Positions 38,571 through 48,849 of a DNA stretch of 64,000 nt are shown one piece after another. The stretch lies in contig CP155577.1 in NCBI GenBank assembly GCA_001306305.2, positions 1,967,501 to 2,031,500 on the forward strand. Direction: 5' to 3'. Numbering within the stretch: the first letter of the stretch is position 1; every line of letters starts with the position of its first letter. This DNA comes from Citromicrobium bathyomarinum. GTDB lineage: Bacteria; Pseudomonadota; Alphaproteobacteria; Sphingomonadales; Sphingomonadaceae. Below the pieces are notes generated by a model. It saw only the letters and a program-made list of their open reading frames with translations, had not been told where the DNA came from and made no database searches. The translations under genes and the position numbers were made by a program.

Positions 38571-39569
38571 ATGACCGCCCTCACCCGCCGCACCCTGCTT
38601 GCCGGAGCCGCCGCGACCGGCGTGCTCGCCGCCACCGCCACCCACGCGCAGGGCGACATGGTCGTCTCGAAGCCCGATCTTGCGGGCAAGAGCGTGCTGA
38701 TCACCGGCTGTTCTTCGGGCTTCGGCCGCCTCGGGGCGGAACATTATGCGAAGCTCGGCGCGAAGGTGTTCGCGACGATGCGCAACCTCCCCCGGCCCGA
38801 GGCGGACGAACTGCGCACGCTGGCCGCCGAGAAGAACCTCGACATCACCGTGATCGAGATCGACGTCCTGTCCGACGAGCAGGTTGCCGCCGGCGTTGCC
38901 GAGGCGGAGCGGCTCAATGGCGGCGGGATCGACGTGCTGGTCAACAATGCCGGGATCGGGATTTCCGGACCGGTCGAGGTGCAGGACATGGAGGCGACCG
39001 AGCTGATCTTCGGCACCAATGTGCTGGGCGCACACCGGATGGCGCGGGCCGTGCTGCCCGGGATGCGCAAGAAGGGCGGCGGGCTGATCGTGCCCATCTC
39101 CAGCCAGCTAGGCCGCGTGATCGTGCCTTTCGCAGGGCATTATTCGGCAACCAAGTTTGCGCTCGAGGCGATGAGCGAACAGCTCGCCTACGAACTGGTG
39201 CCGCATAATATCGAGGTCTCGATTATCGAACCCGGTGGCTATCCCACCGAAGTCTGGGTCAACCGGAATATCTATACTGCCGCACTCAAGAGGCGCGCCG
39301 AGGACCTCCATACCGATGGCTACCCCCAGGTGGTCGCCAGCATGGGGACCGAGGACGGATCTGGCCGCAGCGCCAATCCGCTCGACATACCCGCAGCGAT
39401 CGCGCGCATCATTGCAATGCCGGCAGGCACGCGCCCCCTGCGCACCGCAGTGCATCCCGGTGCGAAGCCGCAAACCCGGATCAATGCGGTTTCCGCCGAG
39501 ACGCAGCTCAACTGGCTGGGCGGATCGGGCTACGGTCCGCTCATCAAGGCGGTGCACAACGTCGACTGA
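38571..39569 (+). CDS. SDR family oxidoreductase with twin-arginine signal
   Basis: 332 residues. The N-terminus MTALTRRTLLAGAAATGVLA with a THA-QG cleavage site looks like a Tat signal. Then a classical short-chain dehydrogenase: LITGCSSGFGRLGA (TGxxxGxG), VLVNNAGIGISG, SSQLGRV and YSATKFALEAM (YxxxK). The cofactor loop ATMRNL suggests NADP. Export of a nucleotide-dependent enzyme would need Tat transport of the folded, cofactor-loaded form. Substrate unknown. It starts 4 bp after the CPBP gene. Confidence 0.85.
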   Translation: MTALTRRTLLAGAAATGVLAATATHAQGDMVVSKPDLAGKSVLITGCSSGFGRLGAEHYAKLGAKVFATMRNLPRPEADELRTLAAEKNLDITVIEIDVLSDEQVAAGVAEAERLNGGGIDVLVNNAGIGISGPVEVQDMEATELIFGTNVLGAHRMARAVLPGMRKKGGGLIVPISSQLGRVIVPFAGHYSATKFALEAMSEQLAYELVPHNIEVSIIEPGGYPTEVWVNRNIYTAALKRRAEDLHTDGYPQVVASMGTEDGSGRSANPLDIPAAIARIIAMPAGTRPLRTAVHPGAKPQTRINAVSAETQLNWLGGSGYGPLIKAVHNVD

Positions 39570-39707
39570 CCGGGTCCGCCAGCTGCTTCCCCTAGCCAGA
39601 TTGCCGAACATCGCACTAGGCACGAGCGGGCGTGAGCGTTACGGGCGGGCCCATCTCAATCACACAATCGCGGGCCTGCCGCCCGCCTGTCCGGACCAGG
39701 GAATATC

Positions 39708-40808
39708 ATGGGTTTCAAATGCGGTATCGTCGGCCTGCCCAATGTCGGCAAGTCGACGCTGTTCAACGCTCTGACGCAGACGCAGGCCGCGCAGGCCGCG
39801 AACTATCCGTTCTGCACGATCGAGCCCAATGTGGGCCAGGTCGCGGTGCCCGACGACCGGTTGGACAAGATCGCCGCGATCGGCGGCAGCGCCAAGATCA
39901 TCCACACCCAGCTGGCCTTCGTCGACATCGCCGGTCTGGTGAAAGGGGCCAGCAAGGGCGAAGGCCTCGGCAACCAGTTCCTCGCCAATATCCGTGAGGT
40001 CGATGCGATCGTCCACGTGCTGCGCTGCTTCGAGGATGACGATATCCAGCACGTGAACAACAAGGTCGATCCGATCGCCGACGCCGAAGTGGTCGAGACC
40101 GAGCTGATGCTGGCCGATCTGGAAAGCGTCGAAAAGCGGGTCGAGAATGCCAAGCGCCGTGCGACCAGCGGCGACAAGGAAGCCAAGGCGCTCGCCAGCG
40201 TGCTCGGCCAGGCGCTCGATTTCCTCAAGGACGGCAAGCCCGCGCGTCTGGTCGAACCGGGTGACGACGAGGAAGCGCGCCTGTTCGAACAGGCGCAGCT
40301 GCTCACTGCCAAGCCGGTGCTCTACGTATGCAACGTGGCCGAGGAAGATGCAGCGCAGGGCAATGCGCTATCGAAGCTGGTGGCCGAGAAGGCCGATGCG
40401 GAGGGCGCGCAGAGCGTCGTCGTCTCCGCCGCCATCGAATCCGAGCTGGTCGAAATGGAGCCCGAAGACCGCGCCGAATATCTTGGCGAGCTGGGCCTTG
40501 AAGAAAGCGGTTTGGCAAAAATCATCCGCGCCGGATACAAGCTGCTCGGCCTGCAGACCTTCTTCACCGTGGGCCCGAAGGAAGCGCGCGCGTGGACCTT
40601 CCCCGCCGGTGCCAAGGCGCCGCAGGCGGCGGGCGAGATTCACACCGATTTCGAACGCGGCTTCATCCGCGCCGAAACCATCGCCTACGACGATTACGTG
40701 ACGCTGGGCGGCGAATCCGGAGCCAAGGAAGCCGGCAAGCTGCGGCAGGAGGGCAAGGAATACCTCGTGCAGGATGGCGACATTATGATGTTCAAATTTA
40801 ACGTCTGA
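39708..40808 (+). CDS. ychF: Redox-regulated ATPase/GTPase YchF
   Basis: 366 residues, full length. Obg-family P-loop GLPNVGKSTLFNAL (about 8-21), YPFCTIEPNVGQVAVPD switch region, FVDIAGLVKGASKGEGLGNQ (DxxG and Lys switch), RCFEDDDI, a coiled-coil insert and the C-terminal TGS domain TFFTVGPKEARAWTF with IHTDFERGFIRAE. YchF binds ribosomes and prefers ATP in E. coli. The 138 bp upstream show no clear extra element. Confidence 0.96.
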   Translation: MGFKCGIVGLPNVGKSTLFNALTQTQAAQAANYPFCTIEPNVGQVAVPDDRLDKIAAIGGSAKIIHTQLAFVDIAGLVKGASKGEGLGNQFLANIREVDAIVHVLRCFEDDDIQHVNNKVDPIADAEVVETELMLADLESVEKRVENAKRRATSGDKEAKALASVLGQALDFLKDGKPARLVEPGDDEEARLFEQAQLLTAKPVLYVCNVAEEDAAQGNALSKLVAEKADAEGAQSVVVSAAIESELVEMEPEDRAEYLGELGLEESGLAKIIRAGYKLLGLQTFFTVGPKEARAWTFPAGAKAPQAAGEIHTDFERGFIRAETIAYDDYVTLGGESGAKEAGKLRQEGKEYLVQDGDIMMFKFNV

Positions 40809-40879
40809 CGCTTTTCGGCACGATAGTGCGTCCCCGCCGTTGGGTCGAAAACAACGGCAAAAACAGGGGCTCACGCAAG

Positions 40880-41680
40880 ATGGTCGATAAATCCGAGAAG
40901 TTCAGCTGGCTCGTGCGGGTGGGCTATTTCAGCCGCGCGGTGCTTTATACCGTGGTCGGGCTGATCGCGCTCACCAGCGCGGGACGCATTGCCGAAGGTA
41001 CCGCAGGCATCTTCAAGGCGATCGAGGATTTCCCGGCGGGCATCGCGATCCTGTGGATCATGGTCCTCGGCCTGTTCGGCTATGCGCTGTTCCGCTTCTG
41101 CTCGCCGCTGTTCGATATCGAGAACGAAGGGTCGGACGCCAAGGGCTGGGGCAAGCGGATCGGCCATGCGGGGAGCGCCATCGGCCACCTCGCGCTGGCA
41201 TGGTCCGCGTTCAAGTTTGCGACCAACAGGAATTCCGGCGGCGGCGGCGCGCAAGAGGCTGCTGCGGGCGTGCTCGGCGTGGAATTCGGCGGCATCGTGA
41301 TCGGCCTGCTCGGCCTCACCTTCTTCATCGCCGCGTTCAATCAGGCGAAGAAGGGCATCACCGGCAGCTTCATGAACCGGATCAGCCCGCAGGCACCCGA
41401 TTTCACCCGGATGATCGGTGGCGCTGGTTACCTCGCGCGGGCGGTGGTGTTCGTGGTGATCGGCTGGTCGCTGGTTGGTGCCGGGTTCATGTCCAAGGGC
41501 AGCGATCAGGTGAAGACCATCGGCGATGCGGTGGCCAGCCTTGCCGATGACGGCATCTGGTTCACCATCACCGCGATCGGCCTGCTGCTGTTCGGCCTCT
41601 TCAGCTTCATCCTTGCCCGTTACCGGATCATCCCGGATCTGGGTTCGGAAGGAAAGGTGCCCGAATTCCGCGCGGGGTAA
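40880..41680 (+). CDS. DUF1206 family membrane protein
   Basis: 266 residues, built of three related two-helix repeats, each with a Y..RAVLY/ARAVVFVVIGWSL-type start: VRVGYFSRAVLYTVVGLIAL, IGHAGSAIGHLALAWSAFKF and IGGAGYLARAVVFVVIGWSL. This three-repeat layout is the DUF1206 family. No known function. Start at 40880 (MVDKSEKFSWLVR); an in-frame ATG at 40826 has no family support. Confidence 0.85.
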   Translation: MVDKSEKFSWLVRVGYFSRAVLYTVVGLIALTSAGRIAEGTAGIFKAIEDFPAGIAILWIMVLGLFGYALFRFCSPLFDIENEGSDAKGWGKRIGHAGSAIGHLALAWSAFKFATNRNSGGGGAQEAAAGVLGVEFGGIVIGLLGLTFFIAAFNQAKKGITGSFMNRISPQAPDFTRMIGGAGYLARAVVFVVIGWSLVGAGFMSKGSDQVKTIGDAVASLADDGIWFTITAIGLLLFGLFSFILARYRIIPDLGSEGKVPEFRAG

Positions 41681-41742
41681 ATCGGCCCTTGGCCCTAATT
41701 CCCCACTTAGCATTGTAACACGCCTGCCCTAGCGAACCCGGC

Positions 41743-43005
41743 ATGACCTTCATCGCCAGATTCGCCGGGGCAGCGCTGTATGCGGCGCTCGCCCTCCTCG
41801 CCACTGCCGCGCCCGCTACGGCCCAGCCCGCCGACCCGGACCGGAAGCCGGTCACGATCCTGATATCGATCGACGGTTTCCGGACGGACTATCTGGATCG
41901 CGGGATCACCCCCAACCTCTCCGCGCTGGCGGCACGCGGGGCGAGTGCGCCGATGAAGCCGTCCTTCCCGACCAAGACCTTCCCCAACCACTACACGCTG
42001 GTGACCGGCCTCAGGCCCGACAATCACGGGATCGTGTCGAACAACATGATCGACCCGCGCCGCCCCGGAGTGCGCTTCAGCCTTGGGGACGCGAGGCAGG
42101 CGCTCGATCCGTTCTGGTGGGATGAGGCCGAGCCTCTGTGGGTCACCGCCGAACGAGCGGGGATCCGCACTGCGACCATGTTCTGGCCCGGTAGCGAGGT
42201 CGCAATCCGCACGATCCGCCCCTCCGACTGGAACCGCTTCGACCAGAACATAGACGAGCGTCAGCGGGTCGAGACGGTACTAGACTGGATGCGCCGTCCG
42301 GCGGAGATACGCCCGCGTTTCGTGGCGATGTATTTCGACAGAATCGATACGGACGGGCACCATTTCGGCCCCGACAGCGCTGAACTCAACGCCGCCGTCG
42401 CAGAGGTCGACAGCCAGATCGGCTATCTGATCGACGGTCTGGCAGCGCTGGGCCAGCAGGCGGACATCATCGTCGTCTCCGACCACGGAATGCGCGCGGT
42501 GGACGCGGCGCGGACGATCGACCTCGACGCGCTGCTCGCTCCGGAAAGCTACCTGCTGGTCGACAGCGGGCCCTTCGCCGCAATCGAGCCCGCGGCGGCA
42601 ACCGACCGCACGGTCTACGACGCGCTGCTGACCCCGCACGATCACATGCAGTGCTGGCAGAAGGACGATATTCCCGCGCGTCTTGAGTATGGGACCAATC
42701 CGCGCGTGGCCGAGATCCTTTGCCTCGCCGAGCCGGGCTGGACCATCAGGCGCGGTGCGCCGCGCGAAAAAATGTCCGGCGGCACGCATGGGTGGGACAA
42801 CGAGGATCCGCAGATGCAGGCGCTGTTTATCGCCGCCGGCCCGCGTATCTCCACGACCACGCCGGTCCGCAATCTGGACAACGTGGACGTCTACGCGTTG
42901 CTCGCCGCGCTGGTCGGGGTAGCTCCCCAGCCCAATGATGGCGACGAGGATGCGCTCGTGCTGTTTGCCGCACCGGAACCGGGGGCCGATAGACTGCTTG
43001 AATAA
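41743..43005 (+). CDS. Ectonucleotide pyrophosphatase/phosphodiesterase family protein
   Basis: 420 residues, secreted (signal ending PATAQP). Alkaline-phosphatase superfamily NPP core: ILISIDGFRTDYL (metal Asp), SFPTKTFPNHYTLVTGL with catalytic Thr about 79, YFDRIDTDGHHFGPDS (Asp/His ligands), VVSDHGM and GTHGWDN (His). NPP enzymes split nucleotide or phospholipid phosphodiesters with two zinc ions. The stop overlaps the first base of the palindromic operator of the next gene. Confidence 0.9.
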   Translation: MTFIARFAGAALYAALALLATAAPATAQPADPDRKPVTILISIDGFRTDYLDRGITPNLSALAARGASAPMKPSFPTKTFPNHYTLVTGLRPDNHGIVSNNMIDPRRPGVRFSLGDARQALDPFWWDEAEPLWVTAERAGIRTATMFWPGSEVAIRTIRPSDWNRFDQNIDERQRVETVLDWMRRPAEIRPRFVAMYFDRIDTDGHHFGPDSAELNAAVAEVDSQIGYLIDGLAALGQQADIIVVSDHGMRAVDAARTIDLDALLAPESYLLVDSGPFAAIEPAAATDRTVYDALLTPHDHMQCWQKDDIPARLEYGTNPRVAEILCLAEPGWTIRRGAPREKMSGGTHGWDNEDPQMQALFIAAGPRISTTTPVRNLDNVDVYALLAALVGVAPQPNDGDEDALVLFAAPEPGADRLLE

Positions 43006-43021
43006 TACCCCCATGGGGTAT
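43005..43021 (+). promoter_or_regulatory. CsoR/DUF156-type palindromic operator
   Basis: ATACCCC-CAT-GGGGTAT, a perfect 7-bp inverted repeat 12 bp before the ATG of the glutaredoxin-MauE gene. Runs of C and G flanked by A/T match operators of the CsoR/CstR/FrmR/RcnR family. The right arm lies where the ribosome-binding site is expected, so binding could block both transcription and translation. No DUF156 gene is in the window. Confidence 0.6.
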
Positions 43022-43033
43022 ATCTGATGCGGC

Positions 43034-43771
43034 ATGACAAAGACCGCAAAACTCTATCGCATGGTGATGGACAAGCACGTGTGCCCTTACGGCACCAAGT
43101 CCAAATGGCTGCTCGAGCAAGAGGGCTACCAGGTCGAGGATCATCACCTTGTCACTCGTGCAGAGACGGACGCGTTCAAGGACGAACACGGGGTCAAGAC
43201 GACCCCGCAGACCTTTATCGATGGCGAACGGGTCGGCGGGTACGAGGCACTGCGCAAGTTCCTCGGCAAGAAGGTCAAGAACCCGGACGAGACCAGCTAT
43301 CGCCCCGTACTAGCGGTGTTCGCCGTTGCGGCGGCCTTTGCGATTACGCTCAGCCTCGGGCTGCTCGATGGCCTCAGCATGCGCACGGTCGAATGGTTCG
43401 TCGCGCTGTCGATGGGCATGCTCGCCATGCTCAAGCTGCAGGATGTCGAGCAATTCTCGACCATGTTTGTCGGCTACGACCTGCTGGGCCGCCGATGGGT
43501 GCCCTACGCCTACGCCTATCCCTATCTTGAGGCGACGGCTGCGGTCCTGATGGCCGCGCACCTGCTGCCCTGGCTCTCAATCCCCATCGCGCTGTTCATT
43601 GGCACGGTCGGCGCGGTCAGCGTTTTTTACGCCGTCTATGTGCAGAAGCGCGAGATCAAGTGCGCCTGCGTCGGCGGGGGCAGCAATGTGCCGCTGGGCT
43701 TCGTGTCGCTGACCGAGAACCTCGCGATGATTGCCATGGGAATCTGGATGCTGCTACGCGCGCTTCTCTGA
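43034..43771 (+). CDS. Glutaredoxin-MauE/DoxX-like fusion membrane protein
   Basis: 245 residues. The N-terminal glutaredoxin domain (1-85) has HVCPYGTKSK (CPYG, Cys17) and TTPQTFIDGERVGGYEAL. The C-terminal MauE-like part (about 92-245) has four hydrophobic segments and a conserved cysteine pair in IKCACVGGGSNVPLGF. MauE-type proteins help disulfide formation in methylamine dehydrogenase; the fusion suggests thiol transfer across the membrane. Probably under a CsoR/CstR-type repressor, fitting a role in sulfide, persulfide or metal stress, which is inference. Confidence 0.85.
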   Translation: MTKTAKLYRMVMDKHVCPYGTKSKWLLEQEGYQVEDHHLVTRAETDAFKDEHGVKTTPQTFIDGERVGGYEALRKFLGKKVKNPDETSYRPVLAVFAVAAAFAITLSLGLLDGLSMRTVEWFVALSMGMLAMLKLQDVEQFSTMFVGYDLLGRRWVPYAYAYPYLEATAAVLMAAHLLPWLSIPIALFIGTVGAVSVFYAVYVQKREIKCACVGGGSNVPLGFVSLTENLAMIAMGIWMLLRALL

Positions 43772-43791
43772 CCAGCGAAGGGCGTGCGCGC

Positions 43792-44253
43792 ATGAAGTAC
43801 TACGAGGATCTGGAAGTCGGCTCGAAAGTGTCTTTCGGACATTACGAGGTCACCCGCGAAGAGGTGATCGAGTTCGCCACGAAATACGATCCGCAGCCTT
43901 TCCATCTGAGCGACGAGGCTGCTGCGCAAACCTATTTCGGACGGCTATCGGCAAGCGGGTGGCACACCAGTGCCATGACCATGCGGATGATGGTCGAGCA
44001 TTTCTCGACCGAGCAGATGGCATCGCTCGGGTCGCCGGGAATCGACGAACTGCGCTGGCTCAAGCCGGTCTATCCGGGCGACACGCTGCGGGTCGAAGGC
44101 GAACTGATCGAGAAGCGCCAGTCGAGGTCGAAACCCCACATGGGCTTCACCAAGAACCGTCAGACCACCTTCAACCAGCATGACGAGCCGGTGATGACGA
44201 TGATCAGCAATGGCATTATCCAGGTGCGCGACCCGGACGCCATAGCCGATTGA
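43792..44253 (+). CDS. MaoC family dehydratase
   Basis: 153 residues, hot-dog fold. Active-site motif YDPQPFHLSDEAA (Asp and His of the hydratase 2 signature, about 31-43), SGWHTSAMTMRM, LRWLKPVYPGDTLRVEGEL. R-hydratases of this type act on enoyl-CoA or enoyl-ACP. Starts 20 bp after the glutaredoxin-MauE stop and may be co-transcribed. Convergent with the lipoprotein gene 3 bp beyond. Confidence 0.88.
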   Translation: MKYYEDLEVGSKVSFGHYEVTREEVIEFATKYDPQPFHLSDEAAAQTYFGRLSASGWHTSAMTMRMMVEHFSTEQMASLGSPGIDELRWLKPVYPGDTLRVEGELIEKRQSRSKPHMGFTKNRQTTFNQHDEPVMTMISNGIIQVRDPDAIAD

Positions 44254-44256
44254 GGT

Positions 44257-44781
44257 TCAGCCGCCGCAGGCTACGCGGCCCTCGCTCATCGCCACTTCGC
44301 GGTCGTATCCATCGGCCATCGTAAGAGTCGCAGGCGCGGCCCACGAAGCCTCGCTTTCGCCTTCCTTCTTTGCCTGATCGATGGTGATGTTCAGCGAATA
44401 TTCGCGCCCGTCGTACTGCTCGCGCGTGCCGAACGGGCCTTCCGTGCTACCCGCGTCGGCGGCCAGCCGCTGGATGCTGCCTTCGTATTTCACGAAGCCC
44501 ACGCCATCGGCCAGAATCGCGAAGGGATCTTCCTCGCCGCCGGGCGTGAAAGAGCACCCTGCCCCCTCCATCGCGCTGTTCTCGACGATGTCTGCGGTGG
44601 TGATCGGCTGCAGAGCGAGTTCAACCGGCGGCGGGGTCTGCTGGGCTAGCACTGCTGCGACAGCCTCAGCATCCGCGCGATCCTGCGCCTCGGTACTGGC
44701 AGGCTCTTCACCGCAGCCCGCCAATCCCAATCCCGCAAAAGCCAGCGCCAGCAACCCGACCGCGTGCAACCCGATTAGCAT
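44257..44781 (-). CDS. Lipoprotein of unknown function
   Basis: 174 residues. Signal peptide MLIGLHAVGLLALAFAGLGL with lipobox GLAGC. The mature part is acidic, with GAGCSFTPGGEEDPFAILAD, VGFVKYEGSIQRLAA and a final CGG. Start at 44781 overlaps the mutL stop (TGATG), so it is the second gene of a mutL operon. A longer frame to 44946 has no signal peptide. No family recognised. Confidence 0.82.
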   Translation of the reverse strand: MLIGLHAVGLLALAFAGLGLAGCGEEPASTEAQDRADAEAVAAVLAQQTPPPVELALQPITTADIVENSAMEGAGCSFTPGGEEDPFAILADGVGFVKYEGSIQRLAADAGSTEGPFGTREQYDGREYSLNITIDQAKKEGESEASWAAPATLTMADGYDREVAMSEGRVACGG

Positions 44782-46610
44782 CAATGTCTCCCGAACAATT
44801 TTTCTACTTCTTCCATCGACAGCTTCACCCAGGTCGGGCGCCCGTGATTGCACTGGCCCGAACGTGGCGTGCGCTCCATTTCGCGCAGCAGCGCATTCAT
44901 CTCCTCGACGCGCAGCGTGCGCCCTGCCCTGACCGACCCATGGCAAGCCATTGTTGCCAAAACGTATTCGATCTTCTCGGTCAGCAACAGGGATCCGCCC
45001 TCCCCATCCACGCCATTGGTTGCCAGATCGTCGGCAATATCGCGCAGCAGCGCGTGCGGATCGGCCTTTGGCAGTGCGTGCGGCAGGCTGCGGACCAGCA
45101 TGGCGGCAGGCCCGAAGCGCTCGATCGCGAGGCCCATCCGGTCGAGATCTGCAGCGATTCCTTCAAGGCGGTCGCATTCGGCCTCCGACAATTCGACCAC
45201 CTCGGGCATCAGCAGCGCCTGGCTGCGCGCGGTCGCGCTGCCCGCGTCGGCGCTGCGCAGCCGTTCGAGCGTGAGGCGCTCGTGCGCGGCATGCTGGTCG
45301 ACCAGCACCAGCCCATCGGCAGCCTCGGCGACGATGTAAGTGTTGGCAATCTGCCCGCGCGCGATCCCGAGGGGGTAGTCGCGGGCCTCCTGCGGCAGCG
45401 GCGCGGCTTCCTCGGCCCGGCCGGACGGAGGCGCGTCGGCAGCTTGCTGCGCGCGCCAGTCCATTCGCGGTTCCTGCAGGGCCGTGGCCGAAGCGCTGCC
45501 CCCCGCGAAGCGGTCGAAGATGGAGGCGGCGGGGGGCTCGGGCGCAACCGGCTCGGCCTGCCACTTCGCCATGGCGGAGGCATCGGGCGCCTGCGCGCTG
45601 CGCTTGTCACCGGTGGAAAGCGCGGCGCGCAATCCGCCCACAATCATTCCCCGCACGCCCTGCGGATCGCGGAACCGCACCTCGCTCTTGGCCGGGTGCA
45701 CGTTCACGTCGACATCCTCCGGCGGCAGGTCGAGAAATAGCGCGAGCACCGCGTGGCGATCGCGCGCGAGCATCTCCGCGTAGGCTCCGCGCACCGCACC
45801 GACCAGCAACCGGTCCTTTACCGGGCGTCCGTTGACGAACAGGTACTGGTGGTCCGCTACGCCGCGGTTGTAGGTCGGCAGGCCCGCAATTCCCGTCAGC
45901 GTCATTTCGCCCCGCGCCAGGTCGATCGGGACACAATTGTCTTTGAGATCGCGGGAGACCAGGCGGACCACACGTTCCGGCAAGGCCTCACCGCGTTGCA
46001 GCTGCAGGCTGCGACGGCCATTATTGGAAAAGGTGAAGCCGATATCGGGCCGCGCCATCGCGAGCCGCCGGACGATGTCCTGACACGCCGCAAATTCGCT
46101 GCGCGGGGTGCGCAGGAACTTGCGCCGCGCGGGCACCTCGCGGAAGAAATCCTCGATCCGGGCGCGGGTGCCGGGGGGAACGGCTGACGGCTTGTCCTCC
46201 ACCACCCGGCCATGATCCACCACGCGGCGCCATCCGCTGTCGGCGTTGTGCGGGCGGCTTTCGAGCGTGAAGCGCGCGACGCTGGCGATGCTGGGCAGTG
46301 CCTCGCCACGGAAGCCGAGCGTCGCGACCTGTTCGAGCGCGTGCCCCTCCCCGACCAGATCCTCGGGCAGCTTTGATGTCGCGTGCCGCTCCAGCGCCAG
46401 CGCCATCTCTTCGGGCGACATGCCGCAGCCATCGTCGACGACTTCGATTGCGCCGATGCCGCCGTCTTCGAGGCTGACCGTGATCCGAGTCGCGCCCGAA
46501 TCGATGGCGTTCTCAACCAGTTCCTTCAGCGCAGCGGCAGGGCGTTCGATCACTTCTCCCGCTGCGATGCGGTTTATAAGGGCTTCGGGAAGGCGTCTGA
46601 TTGTGGGCAT
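44781..46610 (-). CDS. mutL: DNA mismatch repair protein MutL
   Basis: 609 residues. N-terminal GHKL ATPase: IRRLPEALINRIAAGEVIER, PAAALKELVENAIDSGATRI (catalytic Glu about 34), DDGCGMSPEEMALALERHAT, GFRGEALPSI; then QYLFVNGRPVKD and HPAKSEVRFRD. The C-terminal dimer domain is short, ending LRVEEMNALLREME, RSGQCNHGRPTW. The DQHAAHERLTLE string lies in the C-terminal region and a DQHAxxER-type motif there marks a MutL endonuclease-like site. Start at 46610; the frame to 46670 is unsupported. mutL and mreB are divergent with 192 bp between. Confidence 0.95.
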   Translation of the reverse strand: MPTIRRLPEALINRIAAGEVIERPAAALKELVENAIDSGATRITVSLEDGGIGAIEVVDDGCGMSPEEMALALERHATSKLPEDLVGEGHALEQVATLGFRGEALPSIASVARFTLESRPHNADSGWRRVVDHGRVVEDKPSAVPPGTRARIEDFFREVPARRKFLRTPRSEFAACQDIVRRLAMARPDIGFTFSNNGRRSLQLQRGEALPERVVRLVSRDLKDNCVPIDLARGEMTLTGIAGLPTYNRGVADHQYLFVNGRPVKDRLLVGAVRGAYAEMLARDRHAVLALFLDLPPEDVDVNVHPAKSEVRFRDPQGVRGMIVGGLRAALSTGDKRSAQAPDASAMAKWQAEPVAPEPPAASIFDRFAGGSASATALQEPRMDWRAQQAADAPPSGRAEEAAPLPQEARDYPLGIARGQIANTYIVAEAADGLVLVDQHAAHERLTLERLRSADAGSATARSQALLMPEVVELSEAECDRLEGIAADLDRMGLAIERFGPAAMLVRSLPHALPKADPHALLRDIADDLATNGVDGEGGSLLLTEKIEYVLATMACHGSVRAGRTLRVEEMNALLREMERTPRSGQCNHGRPTWVKLSMEEVEKLFGRH

Positions 46611-46712
46611 TTGACGCAGAGTAGCCGGGACGGTGGAAAAATTCGACGGCCTGCGGGTAATTACGCCCAATTTCTGGTTAAAGGCATCGCGTTTTTCGCT
46701 AGGGGGCGCTAG

Positions 46713-47846
<1,134 letters not shown>

Positions 47847-47877
47847 AGCAACCGGGACCTTACCGGACGGAGGAATT

Positions 47878-48849
47878 ATGGCCCTGTCGGGCTCGAAACA
47901 GCGGGTTTCGGGGCATTCCAAGAAGGCGCAGTACGGTGTCTTCACCGGTTACGTGGTCGCCTTGTCGGGCATCGTGCTCGGCATTGTCCTGATCGTCATC
48001 TCGATCATCCAGCCGGCCTCTTTCAGCGGTCTGCGCGGATTGTTCGGCGATGCGACCCAGCCTGTCTCGACGGTCAATGCCGGCGCCCGCAGTGGCGGGC
48101 GCGGGTTCATCGAATCCGTGCAGGGCTATCTCGAGGCGGGGCAGCAGAATGCCGAGCTGAAGAAAGAGGTCGAGATCGCGCGCATTCGCCTCGCCGAAGC
48201 GCGCGCGATCGAAGAGGAGAACGCGCGGCTCAAGGCGCTGCTCGGCCTCAACGAAACCGACGTGAAACCCGTGGCAGTCGCACGCCTGGTCGGCTCCAGC
48301 AGCTCCAGCACGCGCCGCTTTGCGTATCTCGGCGCGGGCCGAAACGACGGTGTGCGGCCCGGAATGCCCGTGCGCAGCGAACGCGGCATCGTGGGCCGCG
48401 TGCTGGAGGCGGCGGGCAACAGCTCGCGCGTCATGCTGATCACCGACACCGAAAGCGTGCTGCCCGTGCGGCGCGCAGGCGACAATACGGTCGCCTTTGC
48501 CGAAGGGCGCGGCGACGGGCTGATCAACATTCGCCTGATCAACCTGGGCATCAATCCGCTCAAGCGGGGCGACGTGTTCGTCACCAGCGGCGCGGGCGGG
48601 CTCTACCGCCCGGGCATCGCGGTGGCGATTGTCACCAGCCTGACCGACGACGGCGCGGTCGCACGGATCATCAGCAACCCTGCGGCAACCGATTTCGTCG
48701 CGGTGGAGCCGACCTGGCAGCCCGAGGCGCTGCGTGGTGCGCGCACTCCGATCGAGGAAGCGATCGGATCGAACCGGACCGTGGACGCGGGTAACGGCGA
48801 TAATCCCGATGCACCCGCTACGGAGAGCGGCGGCGTGGTCACACCATGA
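47878..48849 (+). CDS. mreC: Rod shape-determining protein MreC
   Basis: 323 residues. One N-terminal membrane helix (about 22-44), a coiled coil (EVEIARIRLAEARAIEEENA), and the two-lobed beta-barrel domain: ARLVGSSSSSTRRFAYLGAG, GMPVRSERGIVGRVLEAAG, GDVFVTSGAGGLYRPGIAVA. The tail is Pro/Thr-rich. MreC bridges MreB, PBP2 and RodA in the periplasm. Overlaps mreD by ATGA. Confidence 0.94.
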   Translation: MALSGSKQRVSGHSKKAQYGVFTGYVVALSGIVLGIVLIVISIIQPASFSGLRGLFGDATQPVSTVNAGARSGGRGFIESVQGYLEAGQQNAELKKEVEIARIRLAEARAIEEENARLKALLGLNETDVKPVAVARLVGSSSSSTRRFAYLGAGRNDGVRPGMPVRSERGIVGRVLEAAGNSSRVMLITDTESVLPVRRAGDNTVAFAEGRGDGLINIRLINLGINPLKRGDVFVTSGAGGLYRPGIAVAIVTSLTDDGAVARIISNPAATDFVAVEPTWQPEALRGARTPIEEAIGSNRTVDAGNGDNPDAPATESGGVVTP

